Shown: positions 8,618 to 17,520 of the stretch, in pieces | How positions within the stretch are numbered: the first letter of the stretch is position 1 | How the letters are laid out: each line of letters starts with the position of its first letter | Origin: JAQBVV01 sp965249205 | Lineage (GTDB): Bacteria; Acidobacteriota; Vicinamibacteria; Vicinamibacterales; UBA2999 | Direction: 5' to 3' | Assembly: GCA_965249205.1 (NCBI GenBank) | Contig: CBDFLL010000004.1 | Coordinates: forward strand, 868,001 to 932,000 | Length of the DNA stretch: 64,000 nucleotides | Translations under genes and position numbers: made by a program | The notes under the pieces: model-generated | Told to the model about the DNA's origin: nothing | Databases searched by the model: none | Seen by the model: only the letters and a program-made list of their open reading frames with translations

Positions 8618-9795
8618 CAGCGATGCCGCTCCTTGTCCGACCCGCCGTCCGGTCCAGCGTTGGTCGAAGCGGTGCCGGCGCCAACGGGACGCGCGTCTCT
8701 CGCTTCACGCTTCAGGGTGGCCACACACTCGTCGCGCCGGTGCATCAGTGCCTTGCGGGGGCGGCGGCCGCGCTCTGATCCCACGACGTACTCGCAGAAC
8801 AGCGGGAAGGCAATCGTGGAGTCGCAGTAGGCCACCACCGTATCCGATAGCACCCCTGGGTTGACCTTTCCCCAGCTGACCGCTTCGGCCGGCGTGGCCC
8901 CTGACAGTCCACCCCAGACGCCCGAATCGGTGGTGAACTGAACGAAGTAGTCGTTGCCACCCTTCGGGATGCCGTATACCTCCCAGAGGGTCGGCTGGCC
9001 CTGGAGATAAAAATTCTTCGGCGACCCTCCACCCAGGATCACGCACCCGTTCTTCTTTCCGGCAAGGATGAACGCGCAGATTTCGTTGACGTCCTTGTTC
9101 GGATCGACCATCAGGCCGCTCTCGTTCATCAGCTCGTGGAAGGCGATGTTCATGCCGATCGAGCTGTCCCCGGGTGAAGACGTGTAGATGGGGACCCCAC
9201 ACACCGCGGCGGCGGCCACCACCGAGTACTCCTCGCATCCAGGCTTCTGCTCGAGCAGGTCCTGGCCCAGCGCGTAGTGCAGCTCCGCCGTCGATACAGG
9301 CATGTTCGCGCCCCAGCGAATAAGGAACTCGCGGATGTACGCGTCGGTTTCGAGGAGCACGGTCGCAGGAAACAACACATCGTATATCCGGATGACGCCG
9401 TCCTCGTACAGCTCGACGTCGTCAACAAACGGCGAGCCGCGGTGCAAGGTGAAGTTCAGCGCGTAGTGCAGATCGTGGTACAGGTTCGCGCCGGTACTGA
9501 CCACGAAATCGACCAGCCCGCGCTCCATCAGCTCCACGACGCAGCCGCCTAGTCCAGCCGGTGTCAACGCGCCCGCGACCGTCAAGCCAATGGTCGTGTC
9601 GTGCTCGGGCAGCAGCATCTTGTCGGTGAACACCCGGCACGCTTCGCCTAAACGGGCGGCATTGAACGCCTGGAATCCGTCGTCAATCAGCTGTCGCACA
9701 TCGGCGCTACCGCGGGGACGAAAGTACCGAATCGGTCGGCCGGATAGATGACTGGCGAGCCCTGTATTCGGGGCGCCAGGACCACGCTGGGGCAC
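8617..9795 (-). CDS. Deoxyhypusine synthase-family protein
   Basis: 392 residues from a GTG. Strong family features: NAD-binding stretches VVSTGANLYHD and PIYTSSPGDSSIGM, CVILGGGSPKNF, and SWGKVNPG containing the lysine that forms the imine in deoxyhypusine synthase. In eukaryotes and archaea this enzyme moves the aminobutyl group of spermidine to eIF5A; bacterial relatives act in polyamine metabolism such as homospermidine formation. No eIF5A-like target is nearby, so a polyamine role is inferred. The last 45 residues are a charged tail of low complexity. First gene of the operon with DUF5615 and nagA. Confidence 0.85.
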   Translation of the reverse strand: MPQRGPGAPNTGLASHLSGRPIRYFRPRGSADVRQLIDDGFQAFNAARLGEACRVFTDKMLLPEHDTTIGLTVAGALTPAGLGGCVVELMERGLVDFVVSTGANLYHDLHYALNFTLHRGSPFVDDVELYEDGVIRIYDVLFPATVLLETDAYIREFLIRWGANMPVSTAELHYALGQDLLEQKPGCEEYSVVAAAAVCGVPIYTSSPGDSSIGMNIAFHELMNESGLMVDPNKDVNEICAFILAGKKNGCVILGGGSPKNFYLQGQPTLWEVYGIPKGGNDYFVQFTTDSGVWGGLSGATPAEAVSWGKVNPGVLSDTVVAYCDSTIAFPLFCEYVVGSERGRRPRKALMHRRDECVATLKREARDARPVGAGTASTNAGPDGGSDKERHR

Positions 9796-9802
9796 GACGC
9801 TA

Positions 9803-9874
9803 GCTTAACAGCCCGTGGCAAGAGTCCGTCTGCATTCGACGAGCGACGCCGGACTGTCACCATGGGCTGTTAGC
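9803..9874. repeat. Minimal 72-bp form of the CTAG-ended repeat
   Basis: Just two inverted ends face each other: CAGCCCGTGGCAAGAGTCCG on the left and, on the other strand from the right, CAGCCCATGGTGACAGTCCG. About 25 bases lie between them. The longer copies carry the same ends plus extra modules. It lies between divergent genes, so it may affect both promoters. Confidence 0.7.
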
Positions 9875-9925
9875 CCGATGCGCTGTTGCCGGGCCCACGC
9901 ACAGCCGATAAGCGGGCAGAACGTT

Positions 9926-11254
9926 GTGGATAAACTGACCCTTACATCGCACCCGCCTGCCATCGGCCGCCGTGACCGTGTAGGAGACGAAGAGGCTGTC
10001 TTCCGAAATCTGGTGCAGTCCCCCCTGCGCGCAGGGTTACTCCGTTTTCTGAGTGCCAGACCAGCTGAAGGTTTCGATGTGGATTCGCTGATGTCCACGT
10101 TCGGCCGCATGCGGCTCGACGTCGAGAACTGTCTCCGCGAGCTCGTCGAGTTCGGCGTCGTGCGTCGCGTGCCGGGTTCACCCCTCACCTACGCCGCGCA
10201 CCGGCCGCAACGGGCAGCCGCCGCGCGACAGCTCGACGTGTTTCTTGAGCGGCAAGCTGCCGTCAGCTCCGAGGACCAAGCACCGTCAGTCCAGCGCTTC
10301 CGGGAGATGATCGGCCGCGACGAGAAGATGCTGGTGGTCTTCGAGTGGATTCGCACCGCCGCCAAGTCCGACATCTCGGTGCTCATCCTCGGACCGACGG
10401 GCTCGGGCAAGGAAGTCGTGGCGCGCATGATCCACGAGTTGAGCCGTCGAGGCTCCGAGAATTTTCAGGCGGTCAACTGCGCGGCCCTTCCCGACACGCT
10501 GTTCGAGTCCGAGCTGTTCGGCTATGAAAGGGGCGCGTTTACCGGAGCGTACGACCGCAAGCCTGGACGACTCGAGCAAGCCAATCACGGCACGCTGCTC
10601 CTCGACGAGGTCGGCGACCTCTCTCTGGTCGCGCAAGCCAAGCTCCTTCGCGCACTCGAAGACCGGCGTTTCGAGCGCCTCGGGGGCCAAAAGGCCGTGC
10701 ATGTCGACTTCCGACTGATATCGGCGACCAACCGACCACTCGACCTCTTCGTACGCGATGGCAAATTTAGAGAGGACCTCTACTATCGGGTCAACGCATT
10801 CGCGATCAGGTTGCCCTCGCTGCGCGAGCGTCCGGTCGATATTTCTGTTCTGGCGACCCGATTCCTCGCTCGGTACTGCGCGTCCAGCGGTTTGCCACTC
10901 GATGCCAAGATCTTCTCGGCCGACGCCATCGAACAATTCCAGCGGTACCCGTGGCCCGGCAACATCCGCGAGCTGGAAAGTACCGTTTCTCGCGCAGCCC
11001 TGACCGCCCCTGGCCGCCTCATCCGCGGCAGCGACGTTGAGTTCCTACACGCACACGCGACGATGCCGCGCGGCCTGGAGGCTCCGCCACGGCTACCGAC
11101 ACTCCGCGAGGCCGAACGCAGTCATATTGCGAGAGCCCTCACCGCTGCCGCGTGGAATAAGAAAGAGGCATCCCGCATTCTCGAAATCAGCCGGGGCACG
11201 CTGTATCGAAAGATCCTCGAATACGGCCTTGATCCCCAGATGAAGGTGTCCTGA
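9926..11254 (+). CDS. Sigma-54 enhancer-binding transcriptional activator
   Basis: About 442 residues from the GTG at 9926; ATGs at 9815 and 9878 are also in frame, but 9815 lies inside the repeat. There is no receiver domain. Residues about 20-100 look like a winged helix (LRAGLLRFLSARPAEGFDVD). The AAA+ core has Walker A GPTGSGKE, the sigma-54 contact loop GAFTGA, Walker B GTLLLDEVGDL and arginine-finger region RLPSLRERPVD. A Fis-type HTH closes the protein (WNKKEASRILEISRGTLYRK). It should drive sigma-54 promoters. The protease gene downstream is a candidate target, but no -24/-12 promoter was seen there. Confidence 0.88.
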   Translation: MDKLTLTSHPPAIGRRDRVGDEEAVFRNLVQSPLRAGLLRFLSARPAEGFDVDSLMSTFGRMRLDVENCLRELVEFGVVRRVPGSPLTYAAHRPQRAAAARQLDVFLERQAAVSSEDQAPSVQRFREMIGRDEKMLVVFEWIRTAAKSDISVLILGPTGSGKEVVARMIHELSRRGSENFQAVNCAALPDTLFESELFGYERGAFTGAYDRKPGRLEQANHGTLLLDEVGDLSLVAQAKLLRALEDRRFERLGGQKAVHVDFRLISATNRPLDLFVRDGKFREDLYYRVNAFAIRLPSLRERPVDISVLATRFLARYCASSGLPLDAKIFSADAIEQFQRYPWPGNIRELESTVSRAALTAPGRLIRGSDVEFLHAHATMPRGLEAPPRLPTLREAERSHIARALTAAAWNKKEASRILEISRGTLYRKILEYGLDPQMKVS

Positions 11255-11564
11255 ATTAGAACACCTCCAAGCTGCGACTCGGAATCTAACCAACCTTTAT
11301 AAGCCTGGACAGGCGTACTGATTTAGCACAGTTGTGCCGAGAGTATTTCTCTAACAAAACGGCGCTTTCTGCCACGAACAGTGCTCACCACTGTGCAATT
11401 TCTGCACACTCGCTGCACTCAACTGCACACCCGCGAACGCTCGGCCGCCGAATGAGATGCGCCGTAAGTGTCCTATTGCGCAACCAGTTACGAATCACAC
11501 GATCGTGGTACGCGCCATGCGGCAGGACCCTTGCCTTACCGACTGCGAACTCCCCAGGGACAAA
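11255..11564. promoter_or_regulatory. Gene-free region with phased TGCAC motifs before the subtilase
   Basis: The 310-bp gap holds the palindrome GCACA-GT-TGTGC at 11326-11337, then TGTGCA-ATTTC-TGCACA at 11392-11408, then further TGCAC boxes at 11414 and 11424. The TGCA cores start at 11394, 11403, 11414 and 11424, roughly one helical turn apart. This looks like an operator array, perhaps for the regulator encoded just upstream. AGGGA at 11556-11560 is the subtilase ribosome site. Confidence 0.45.
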
Positions 11565-13946
11565 ATGATGAATCTAACCGAACCGATCAAGATCCTCGTC
11601 ACGTCGGCAAGCCCCACCTCACGCGTGCGCCGTGCCGCGATAGTGATCGCGCTGCTCGGACTGCTCTCCCCGGCGACGAGTCAGGGACAACAAGTCGAGA
11701 CAGAGAAGCTGGCGCCCGTCCTGCGGGAACGCGCCCAGAACCTATCTGGACGGTCGCGGGTGATCGTGCGGTTTCGCGGCGATGCTGATGCCCGCCTGAT
11801 CACGGGCAACGGCGGCGTGTCCGGGCGGCGACTTGCAGCCGGCGGCTCGCAGGTGGCCGAGATCGACAACCGCATGCTCGCCGATCTGGCGAACCACCCG
11901 CAGATCGCGCGGGTCAGCATCGACCACCCAGTATTTCCGACGCTCGATCGCACGGGTGCGACGATTGCCGCCACCCTGGCCAGCCAGGCGTTCGACGTCA
12001 CCGGCAAGGGTATCGGCGTGGCTGTGATCGATTCCGGTATTACCGCCTGGCACGACGACCTGTACCTGACGGGTTCCACGTCCAGGCGCGCCGATCCGCG
12101 TGTCGTGCACTCCATGGACTTTACGACCGAGATGAGTCCTAACATCTGGGCCTCCGAACAACCGTCGGACGAGTTCGGCCACGGCACCCATGTCGCCGGC
12201 ATCATCGCCGGCAACGGCTTCGACTCACGCGGCGCCAGGATGGGCGTTGCGCCAGAAGCACACCTGGTCGGACTCAAGGTCCTCGACGCCCAGGGGAACG
12301 GGTACATGAGCAACGTGATCGCAGCCATCGATCACGCAATCGCTGTCAAAGACCTCTACAACATCCGTGTCATCAATCTGTCGGTCGCATCGGGGGTGTT
12401 CGAGTCGTATACGACCGACCCCCTGACGCTCGCCGCTCGCCGCGCCGTCAACGCGGGCATCGTCGTCGTCGCAGCGGCCGGAAATCTCGGCGCGAACGCG
12501 AACGGTGACGTGCAATACGGCGGGATCACCAGCCCCAGCAACGCGCCGTGGGTCCTCACGGTTGGCGCCGGAAGCCACCAGGGCACGCCGCACCGCAGCG
12601 ATGACACGTTGGCCCCGTTCAGCTCACGCGGTCCGACGTGGATCGACTTCTCGGCCAAACCGGACCTCATTGCACCGGGTGTCGGCACGGAATCCTTGTC
12701 GGACCCCAGCAGCACTCTGTATACGACCCATGCCGACTATCTGCTCGACGGTGTGCGCCCAACTCGCGACAAACCGTACCTGAGTATGTCCGGCACGAGC
12801 ATGGCGGCGCCCGTGGTGGCGGGCACCGTCGCACTCATGCTGCAGACCAACCCGGCTCTGACACCCAACGCCGTCAAGGCCATCCTGCAGTACACCGCCC
12901 AGGCCCGTGAGGGCGCGCCGTTACTCGCGCAGGGCGCCGGCCAGTTGAACGCGCTCGGTGCGGTGCGCCTGGCGTCCTTCTTCGGATCGCCACAGGACGG
13001 TCCCCCGCTGCCGATCGATCTGATCGAGGACGAGCCTGTCAAATGGAGCCGCCACGTTCTCTGGGGCAATCATCGGATCCATGGCGGCTTGCTTCTGCCG
13101 GGCAGCAACGCGTGGAATCTCAGCGTCTCGTGGGGAGCAGACGCAGCACCGGCAGGGGAGCCGCTCGTCTGGGGGGTGAAAACCGACGACAACATCGTCT
13201 GGAGCACACGTGACGGCGGCAACATCGTCTGGAGCACCGGCGGCGGCGGCAACATCGTTTGGAGCACCCGCGGCGACGACAACATCGTTTGGAGCACCGG
13301 CGGCGGCGACAACATCGTCTGGAGCACCGGCGGCGACGACAACATCGTCTGGAGCACCGGCGGTGGCGACAACATCGTTTGGAGCACCGGCGGCGACGAC
13401 AACATCGTTTGGAGCACCGGCGGTGGCGACAACATCGTTTGGAGCACCGGCGGCGACGACAACATCGTTTGGAGCACCGGCGGCGACGACAACATCGTTT
13501 GGAGCACCGGCGGCGACGACAACATCGTTTGGAGCACCGGCGGTGGCGACAACATCGTTTGGAGCACCGGCGGCGACGACAACATCGTTTGGAGCACCGG
13601 CGGCGACGACAACATCGTTTGGAGTACCGGCGGCGGCGACAACATCGTTTGGAGTACCGGCGGCGACGACAACATCGTTTGGAGTACTGGCGGCGATGAC
13701 AACATCGTCTGGAGTACTGGCGGTGACGACAACATCGTTTGGAGCACCGGTGGTGGCGACAACATCGTTTGGAGTACCGGCGGCGACGACAACATCGTTT
13801 GGAGTACTGGCGGTGACGACAACATCGTTTGGAGCACCGGTGGTGGCGACAACATCGTTTGGAGCACCGGCGGCGTCGCCCAGACACTCTGGCCAGCAGC
13901 GCAGCCGGTCGCCGACAGGCGCCTGGTGGCACACCGCGGCAACTAA
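11565..13946 (+). CDS. Secreted S8 (subtilisin-like) protease with NIVW repeat tail
   Basis: 793 residues from the ATG at 11565, chosen for AGGGA five bases upstream and the signal peptide after it (AAIVIALLGLLSPATSQGQ). A pro-domain covers about residues 40-125. The S8 triad is complete: Asp near 155 (GVAVIDSGI), His near 206 (FGHGTHVAG) and Ser near 412 (SGTSMAAPV). After about residue 510 there is a non-catalytic region, then 23 copies of a ten-residue unit, typically GDDNIVWSTG, to near the C-terminus. The tail may bind a surface, substrate or calcium; that is inference. Confidence 0.92.
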   Translation: MMNLTEPIKILVTSASPTSRVRRAAIVIALLGLLSPATSQGQQVETEKLAPVLRERAQNLSGRSRVIVRFRGDADARLITGNGGVSGRRLAAGGSQVAEIDNRMLADLANHPQIARVSIDHPVFPTLDRTGATIAATLASQAFDVTGKGIGVAVIDSGITAWHDDLYLTGSTSRRADPRVVHSMDFTTEMSPNIWASEQPSDEFGHGTHVAGIIAGNGFDSRGARMGVAPEAHLVGLKVLDAQGNGYMSNVIAAIDHAIAVKDLYNIRVINLSVASGVFESYTTDPLTLAARRAVNAGIVVVAAAGNLGANANGDVQYGGITSPSNAPWVLTVGAGSHQGTPHRSDDTLAPFSSRGPTWIDFSAKPDLIAPGVGTESLSDPSSTLYTTHADYLLDGVRPTRDKPYLSMSGTSMAAPVVAGTVALMLQTNPALTPNAVKAILQYTAQAREGAPLLAQGAGQLNALGAVRLASFFGSPQDGPPLPIDLIEDEPVKWSRHVLWGNHRIHGGLLLPGSNAWNLSVSWGADAAPAGEPLVWGVKTDDNIVWSTRDGGNIVWSTGGGGNIVWSTRGDDNIVWSTGGGDNIVWSTGGDDNIVWSTGGGDNIVWSTGGDDNIVWSTGGGDNIVWSTGGDDNIVWSTGGDDNIVWSTGGDDNIVWSTGGGDNIVWSTGGDDNIVWSTGGDDNIVWSTGGGDNIVWSTGGDDNIVWSTGGDDNIVWSTGGDDNIVWSTGGGDNIVWSTGGDDNIVWSTGGDDNIVWSTGGGDNIVWSTGGVAQTLWPAAQPVADRRLVAHRGN
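13191..13860 (+). repeat. 30-bp tandem repeat, 23 units, coding NIVWST
   Basis: The string AACATCGT(T/C)TGGAG recurs every 30 bases from 13191 to 13851. Variation is mostly at third codon positions and at one Asp/Gly position, so the protein motif is kept. Because the unit is a multiple of three, other frames and the opposite strand are also stop-free here; those long frames are artefacts. Confidence 0.97.
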
Positions 13947-13956
13947 GGGAGGAAAA

Positions 13957-13992
13957 ATGAGAACTCGAGTCACGATCATCTGGCTGCCCTAA
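13957..13992 (+). CDS. Possible 11-residue mini-ORF after the subtilase
   Basis: AGGGAGG lies just upstream of ATG, which opens a frame coding MRTRVTIIWLP and stop. The ribosome site is one of the strongest in the window, yet the peptide is tiny. It may be the remnant of a longer gene, a leader peptide for the HD-GYP gene 45 bases on, or chance. No homology can be judged at this length. Confidence 0.25.
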   Translation: MRTRVTIIWLP

Positions 13993-14037
13993 TTCGCGAA
14001 GTACGCGGAGACTCTAATTTAGAATTGGGGCCTGTAC

Positions 14038-15921
14038 ATGAACCTGAGGCCCTCGGCGACCCGTGCGTATGCCGGTGGCGCGCTGGCTGCCGCGGCGTCG
14101 ACCGCTGCCGCCGCCGTACTCGCGGTGCCAGCTCCGTGGCTGGTAGCGCCTGCGGCTGCGGCCCTTTATCTCGCCTACCGGGGAGTTCTGCGCCGCATCG
14201 ACGACGAGCGCCGGAACTCGCGGCAGACGGCTGAGCTGCATCTCGCCACGATCGAAGCGCTCGTGCTCGCCATCGACGCGAGAGACCAGACGGCACCCAA
14301 CCACGTCCAGCGGGTGCAGGCATATGCGACCGGTCTCGCTCGGGCGATCGGTATGTCGGACATCGACATCCAGGCGCTCAGGACCGCAGCGCTGCTACAC
14401 GACATCGGTAAGCTCGCAATCCCCGAGTACATTCTGGCTAAACCCGGCCCGCTCACGCCGGAAGAGTTCCAGAAAGTCCGGGTCCACCCAGAGGTGGCGG
14501 CCGGGATCGTGCATTCCGTTCCGTTCCCCTATCCCGTCGCCTCCTGGATCCTTAGCCATCACGAGCGTTGGGACGGTCGCGGGTACCCGTCCGGTCTTCA
14601 GAAGGAAGACATCCCGCTCGGCGCACGCGTGATCTTCATCGCCGACTACTTCGACGCGCTGACATCTGACAGGCCCTACCACCCGGCGATCAGCGCAGAG
14701 GCGGCAGCGACCGTGCTCACACAGGACGCCGGCAAGGCCCTCGATCCGCGGCTCGTCGAGACCTTCGTTCATACACTTCCGCAGCTCATGGCCGCGATCG
14801 AGCCGATCGCGCCAGCGGGCCCGAAGGTCACGCCGCACGTGCAAACCGGCGAAGGCCTTCGGACGCTGGGCGCACCACAGGCCGACCATCCCGGGGTGAC
14901 GGCATTCGACGAAATCGCGGTCGCCCACGGCGAGCTCTATGGGCTGTACCAAATCGCGCAAACGATGGGAACGCGCCTCGGCCTAGCGGAGATGATGTCG
15001 TTGATCACGTCGAAGCTGTCATCCTTGGTGCCGTTCTCATCGTGCGCGGTGTTCATCTACTCAGAATCGACCGATCAAGTGCGATGTCGGTTCGCGACCG
15101 GCAGAGACGCGGAACTGCTCCAGACACTGACGCTCGACAGCGGTCAGGGACTGAATGGGTGGGCCGCCCGCAATCGTCGGCCACTCGTCAACGCACGGCC
15201 GAGCGTCGATCTCGAGGCCGGCGGCTCGACCCAGAGCACGGTGCTGCAGTCTGCGCTGATTTGTCCACTGAACCTCGATGGGCGGCTGATCGGTACGCTT
15301 GCCCTCTATCACGCAGAGCCGAGTTTCTACAGCGAAGACCACCGCAGACTCCTGGAACGCGTGTGCGAGCAGGCGGCCGCCGTGATCCACAACTCCGTTG
15401 TCTTCGAACGGACGCAGGAGGACTCGCTCACCGACGCGCTCACCGGACTGCCGAACACGCGCGCCCTCTTCCAGTATCTGAATCGTGAGCTCGCGCGCGC
15501 GTCCCGTCTGCGGATCGAATGCTCGATGGTCGTCATAGATCTCGACGACTTCAAACATATCAATGACACGTACGGGCACCACGTTGGCGACACCGCGCTG
15601 CGCGCCGTGTCGATGGTACTTCGCGGTGCGATTCGACCCTACGACATGTGTGTCCGGTACGCGGGAGACGAGTTCGTTGTCGTGCTGACTGATTGCGGAC
15701 GCGGGCAGGCTGAAAGCAAACGCGTGGAGCTGGAGGAGGCCGTGCGGCGCATCGCGCTCGAACCGCGCCCTGGCGAGCGGCTGTCGCTGTCGATTAGTGC
15801 CGGCGCGGCAGTCTTCCCCCACGACGGCGAGTCGCACGACGCGCTTCTTGATGCGGCCGACAGCCGGATGTACGGCGACAAACGTGCACGCAAGGCCGCG
15901 TCCAAGACCGAGTCGGCCTAG
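14038..15921 (+). CDS. HD-GYP / GAF / GGDEF cyclic-di-GMP signalling hybrid
   Basis: 627 residues. Residues about 10-55 form one or two hydrophobic segments. An HD-GYP phosphodiesterase domain follows, with LLHDIGKLAIPE, HPEVAAGIV, LSHHERWDGRGYP and the downstream DYFDALTSDRPY. Residues about 290-455 look like a GAF sensor domain. The C-terminus is a diguanylate cyclase domain with YAGDEFVVVL, an AGDEF version of the signature seen in active enzymes. Having both synthesis and breakdown modules suggests a ligand-set switch in c-di-GMP level. Its TAG stop falls in the end of a repeat element shared with the convergent argG gene. Confidence 0.92.
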   Translation: MNLRPSATRAYAGGALAAAASTAAAAVLAVPAPWLVAPAAAALYLAYRGVLRRIDDERRNSRQTAELHLATIEALVLAIDARDQTAPNHVQRVQAYATGLARAIGMSDIDIQALRTAALLHDIGKLAIPEYILAKPGPLTPEEFQKVRVHPEVAAGIVHSVPFPYPVASWILSHHERWDGRGYPSGLQKEDIPLGARVIFIADYFDALTSDRPYHPAISAEAAATVLTQDAGKALDPRLVETFVHTLPQLMAAIEPIAPAGPKVTPHVQTGEGLRTLGAPQADHPGVTAFDEIAVAHGELYGLYQIAQTMGTRLGLAEMMSLITSKLSSLVPFSSCAVFIYSESTDQVRCRFATGRDAELLQTLTLDSGQGLNGWAARNRRPLVNARPSVDLEAGGSTQSTVLQSALICPLNLDGRLIGTLALYHAEPSFYSEDHRRLLERVCEQAAAVIHNSVVFERTQEDSLTDALTGLPNTRALFQYLNRELARASRLRIECSMVVIDLDDFKHINDTYGHHVGDTALRAVSMVLRGAIRPYDMCVRYAGDEFVVVLTDCGRGQAESKRVELEEAVRRIALEPRPGERLSLSISAGAAVFPHDGESHDALLDAADSRMYGDKRARKAASKTESA

Positions 15922-16111
15922 TGTGCCATGGTAAAAGTCCGTCCGCATTCGACGAGCGACGCATCCTCGCGACCTGCGTTGCTCCTCCGTCAAATACAGG
16001 CGGTATGGTCAGTCGTTGCGCCTTGTCCGCGAGCGCGGATTCCATGAGGAATCCGCGCGAGCCACCTCGCTCGTTTCGGTGCGACGCCGGACTTGTACCA
16101 CGGGCTGCTAG
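15918..16111. repeat. CTAG-ended mosaic repeat, copy between convergent genes
   Basis: The left end CTAGTGTGCCATGGTAAAAG and the right end, read on the other strand (CTAGCAGCCCGTGGTACAAG), are inverted copies. Inside are the shared modules GCATTCGACGAGCGACGCAT and GCGTTGCTCCTC...GTCGTTGCGCC. The terminal CTAG on each side contains the TAG stop of the gene reading into it (HD-GYP gene and argG). It may also act as a two-way terminator. Confidence 0.85.
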
Positions 16112-17460
16112 CCCTTCTTTCCTTCGCGCGTGTCGGCGTCGAGTAGGTTCGGCAACTCGGAACCGGCTGCCCGCGCCAACACACCCGTCTTGACGTAGGT
16201 CAGCAACTTGTCGCGCGTGTCCACGATGTCGAGATGACGCATCGTGAGCTGACCGATGCGATCCTGTGGTGTAAACGCCGATTCGCCCTTCTCCATCGTC
16301 AAGCGCTCGGGCTTGTAAGTGAGATTGGGGCTTCTCGTGTCGAGGATCGAGTAGTCATTGCCGCGCCTCAGCTCAAGAACCACGTCGCCGGTGACTGGCC
16401 TGGCCACCCACCGCTGTGCCTCCGTGCGAAGCATCATCGCTTGAGGGTCGAACCAACGGCCCTGGTACAGAAGCCGCCCCAGCCGCCGACCGTTCTCGCG
16501 GTACTGTTCAATGGTGTCCTCGTTGTGGATGCCTGTGACGAGACGTTCATAGCCGATGAATAACAACGCGAGTCCCGGCGCCTCGTAGATGCCCCGGCTC
16601 TTCGCCTCGATGATGCGATTCTCGATCTGATCGCTCATACCCAGGCCATGGCGACCGCCGATCCTGTTCGCTTCCAGCAGCAGTTCGACCGGGTCCGCGA
16701 ACGACATCCCGTTCAGCGCCACCGGCTGCCCTTCCTCGAATCGGATCGCCACCTCCTCCGCGGGCACGGCCACATCCTCGCGCCAGAACGCCACGCCCAT
16801 GATCGGCTCGACAATCCTGAATCCGGTATCGAGGCGCTCAAGGTCCTTGGCTTCATGGGTGGCGCCCAGGATGTTCGAATCCGTCGAGTACGCCTTGTCT
16901 GCACTCATGTGATACGGCAGCCCAGCCGCACGCATGTACTCGGACATCTCAGACCGGCCCCCGAGCTCGTCAATGAATGTCTGATCGAGCCAGGGCTTAT
17001 AGATCCTGAGATCGGGATTCGCCAGCAGACCGTATCGATAGAACCGCTCGATGTCGTTGCCCTTGAAGGTGCTACCGTCGCCCCAGATGTGCACGTCGTC
17101 CTGCTTCATGGCCACGACGAGCATGGTGCCGGTGACCGCCCGGCCGACCGGCGTGGTGTTGAAGTACGGCACACCAGCGGTTGACACGTGAAACGCGCCG
17201 CATTGGAGAGCCGCCACGCCCTCCGACACGAGTTGGGCCCGACAGTCGACCAGTCGCGCCTTCTCCGCGCCGTACTCCAGTGCGCGGCGAGGAATCTCGT
17301 CGTAGTCCGGCTCGTCCGGCTGCCCAAGATTGGCCGTGTACGCGTACGGGACAGCACCTTTCGCACGCATCCAGCGGAGTGCGGCGCTGGTGTCGAGGCC
17401 GCCGGAAAAGGCAATGCCGACCTTCTGGCCAACCGGAACGCTGTGCAAGATATTCGCCAT
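16108..17460 (-). CDS. argG: Argininosuccinate synthase, long type
   Basis: 450 residues, close to the long enterobacterial-type ArgG. The ATP pyrophosphatase loop AFSGGLDTS is intact at about residues 18-26. Other conserved parts include STAGVPYFNTTPVGRAVTG, HIWGDGSTFKGNDIERFYRY and STDSNILGATHEAKDLE. It joins citrulline and aspartate using ATP, forming argininosuccinate for ArgH. It stands about 4 kb from the arg cluster, alone on its strand, and its stop is in a repeat element. A second, degenerate ArgG-like gene of the short type lies in the argR-argH operon, so this copy is likely the working enzyme. Confidence 0.96.
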   Translation of the reverse strand: MANILHSVPVGQKVGIAFSGGLDTSAALRWMRAKGAVPYAYTANLGQPDEPDYDEIPRRALEYGAEKARLVDCRAQLVSEGVAALQCGAFHVSTAGVPYFNTTPVGRAVTGTMLVVAMKQDDVHIWGDGSTFKGNDIERFYRYGLLANPDLRIYKPWLDQTFIDELGGRSEMSEYMRAAGLPYHMSADKAYSTDSNILGATHEAKDLERLDTGFRIVEPIMGVAFWREDVAVPAEEVAIRFEEGQPVALNGMSFADPVELLLEANRIGGRHGLGMSDQIENRIIEAKSRGIYEAPGLALLFIGYERLVTGIHNEDTIEQYRENGRRLGRLLYQGRWFDPQAMMLRTEAQRWVARPVTGDVVLELRRGNDYSILDTRSPNLTYKPERLTMEKGESAFTPQDRIGQLTMRHLDIVDTRDKLLTYVKTGVLARAAGSELPNLLDADTREGKKG

Positions 17461-17520
17461 CGAATCTCCGACGCATCATCATACGGCGTGTGCCGTCTTC
17501 GTAGGGGTACACTTCACGCT

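Noticed and set aside
11255..11564. Sigma-54 promoter for the subtilase
   Set aside because: No GG-N10-GC pair with the expected TGGCAC...TTGC context was found by eye, despite the neighbouring enhancer-binding protein.
13070..13992. Long open frames on both strands over the subtilase repeat
   Set aside because: They exist because the repeat unit is 30 bases and lacks stops in most frames. The products are simple repeats such as APAATTTSFG and SSPPVLQTML with no start signals.
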